This document shows, piece after piece, positions 6,302 to 6,493 of a DNA stretch of 6,493 bases. Positions within the stretch are counted from its first letter, which is position 1, and the number at the start of each line of letters is the position of its first letter. The notes beneath the pieces are model-generated. The model searched no databases. It worked only from the letters and a program-made list of their open reading frames with translations, and was not told the DNA's origin. Source of the DNA: Deltaproteobacteria bacterium RBG_13_52_11 (GTDB lineage: Bacteria > Desulfobacterota > B13-G15 > RBG-16-54-18); NCBI GenBank assembly GCA_001797745.1, contig MGQF01000089.1:8701-15193 (forward strand), read 5' to 3'. The position numbers were made by a program, and so were the translations under genes.

Positions 6302-6493
6302 TTATTTCCTACCTTTATTAGAAACTTTTTTTTCCAATTGAGATAAAACTTTTGAAACCCGCTTTAATAATTTGCTAAAGTCTTGCTCCGGTATCAGACC
6401 AATAAGTTTTTTATCCGGGCTGAACAAAACGATTAATTTATCGCCTGGTTTAGCCTTCAAAGCTTTTCTTACATCGGCAGGGATGACAACCTG
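6302..6493 (-). CDS. AbrB/SpoVT-type (swapped-hairpin) DNA-binding protein, 5' partial
   Basis: This short frame is open to the right edge. It encodes 63 residues starting QVVIPADVRKALKAKPGDKL, then IVLFSPDKKLIGLIPEQDF, then a Lys-rich helix (SKLLKRVSKVLSQLEKKVSNKGRK) and a TAA at 6302-6304. The opening is the hallmark of AbrB/MazE-like proteins, whose usual motif is SKGQVVIPxxVRxxLxxxPGDKL. The window edge cuts exactly at the Gln of KGQ, so only about 10-15 residues are missing. Family members dimerise through swapped hairpins and bind DNA as transition-state regulators or antitoxins. The stop is one base from the tolC-like ATG, so the gene heads the visible efflux operon and is a candidate autoregulator. 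An antitoxin role is less likely, as no toxin gene follows. A run of eight A bases on the coding strand (6326-6333) lies in the tail region. Confidence 0.85.
   Translation of the reverse strand, partial: QVVIPADVRKALKAKPGDKLIVLFSPDKKLIGLIPEQDFSKLLKRVSKVLSQLEKKVSNKGRK
6307..6316 (-). promoter_or_regulatory. Ribosome binding site of the tolC-like gene, inside the AbrB-like gene
   Basis: On the minus strand AAAGGTAGGA lies 6 nt before the ATG, within the last codons of the upstream AbrB-like frame. It supports the chosen start and points to translational coupling across the 1-nt gap. Confidence 0.6.

Noticed and set aside
6302..6345. Possible ribosomal slippage at the eight-A run (6326-6333) fusing the AbrB-like protein to the TolC-like protein, whose frame is +1 relative and open from there to the ATG.
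   Set aside because: The TolC-like protein has its own ribosome site, ATG and signal peptide. A cytoplasmic N-terminal fusion would block export, so the run is best seen as Lys codons in an AT-rich stretch.

Overview
This 6.5 kb window shows two transcription units that converge on a short intergenic region. It comes from a Gram-negative bacterium: a TolC-type outer-membrane channel, a periplasmic adaptor and a MacB-type inner-membrane ABC transporter are all present. The lineage cannot be fixed from sequence alone. The style of the efflux genes (short-hairpin adaptor, AbrB-like gene in the operon) and the small inverted-repeat intergenic element would fit Desulfobacterota or Nitrospirota, but this is an impression, not a demonstration.

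Left half, plus strand, visibly GC-rich: the window opens inside a P1-family (DmpA/NylC-like, peptidase S58) N-terminal-nucleophile hydrolase (3-683, N-terminus missing). One base after its stop comes a complete RlmI-type PUA-plus-methyltransferase rRNA cytosine methyltransferase (685-1860). The two genes are probably co-transcribed, but no common function is evident.

Middle (1861-2045): a 185-bp convergent intergenic region with no gene. It holds G-rich near-octamer repeats facing an inverted, degenerate copy across an AT-rich core, then three small hairpins. The last hairpin abuts the stop codon of the efflux operon and is the best terminator candidate.

Right half, minus strand, more AT-rich: a compact efflux operon read from right to left. 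The order is an AbrB/SpoVT-type DNA-binding protein (6302-6493, N-terminus cut by the window edge), a TolC-family outer-membrane protein (5032-6300), a MacA/HlyD-type adaptor with an almost absent alpha-hairpin (4062-5042), and a MacB-type ATPase-permease (2046-4013). Spacings are 1 nt, an 11-nt overlap, and 48 nt. The three transport genes supply every part of a tripartite ABC efflux pump. The small AbrB-like protein is the obvious candidate regulator. The operon promoter lies beyond the right edge. The exported substrate cannot be told from sequence.

No RNA gene, CRISPR array, insertion sequence or phage gene was found. No wholly new system is evident. The most notable points are the unlisted AbrB-like gene, the minimal adaptor hairpin, and the repeat and possible G-quadruplex element between the two transcription units.
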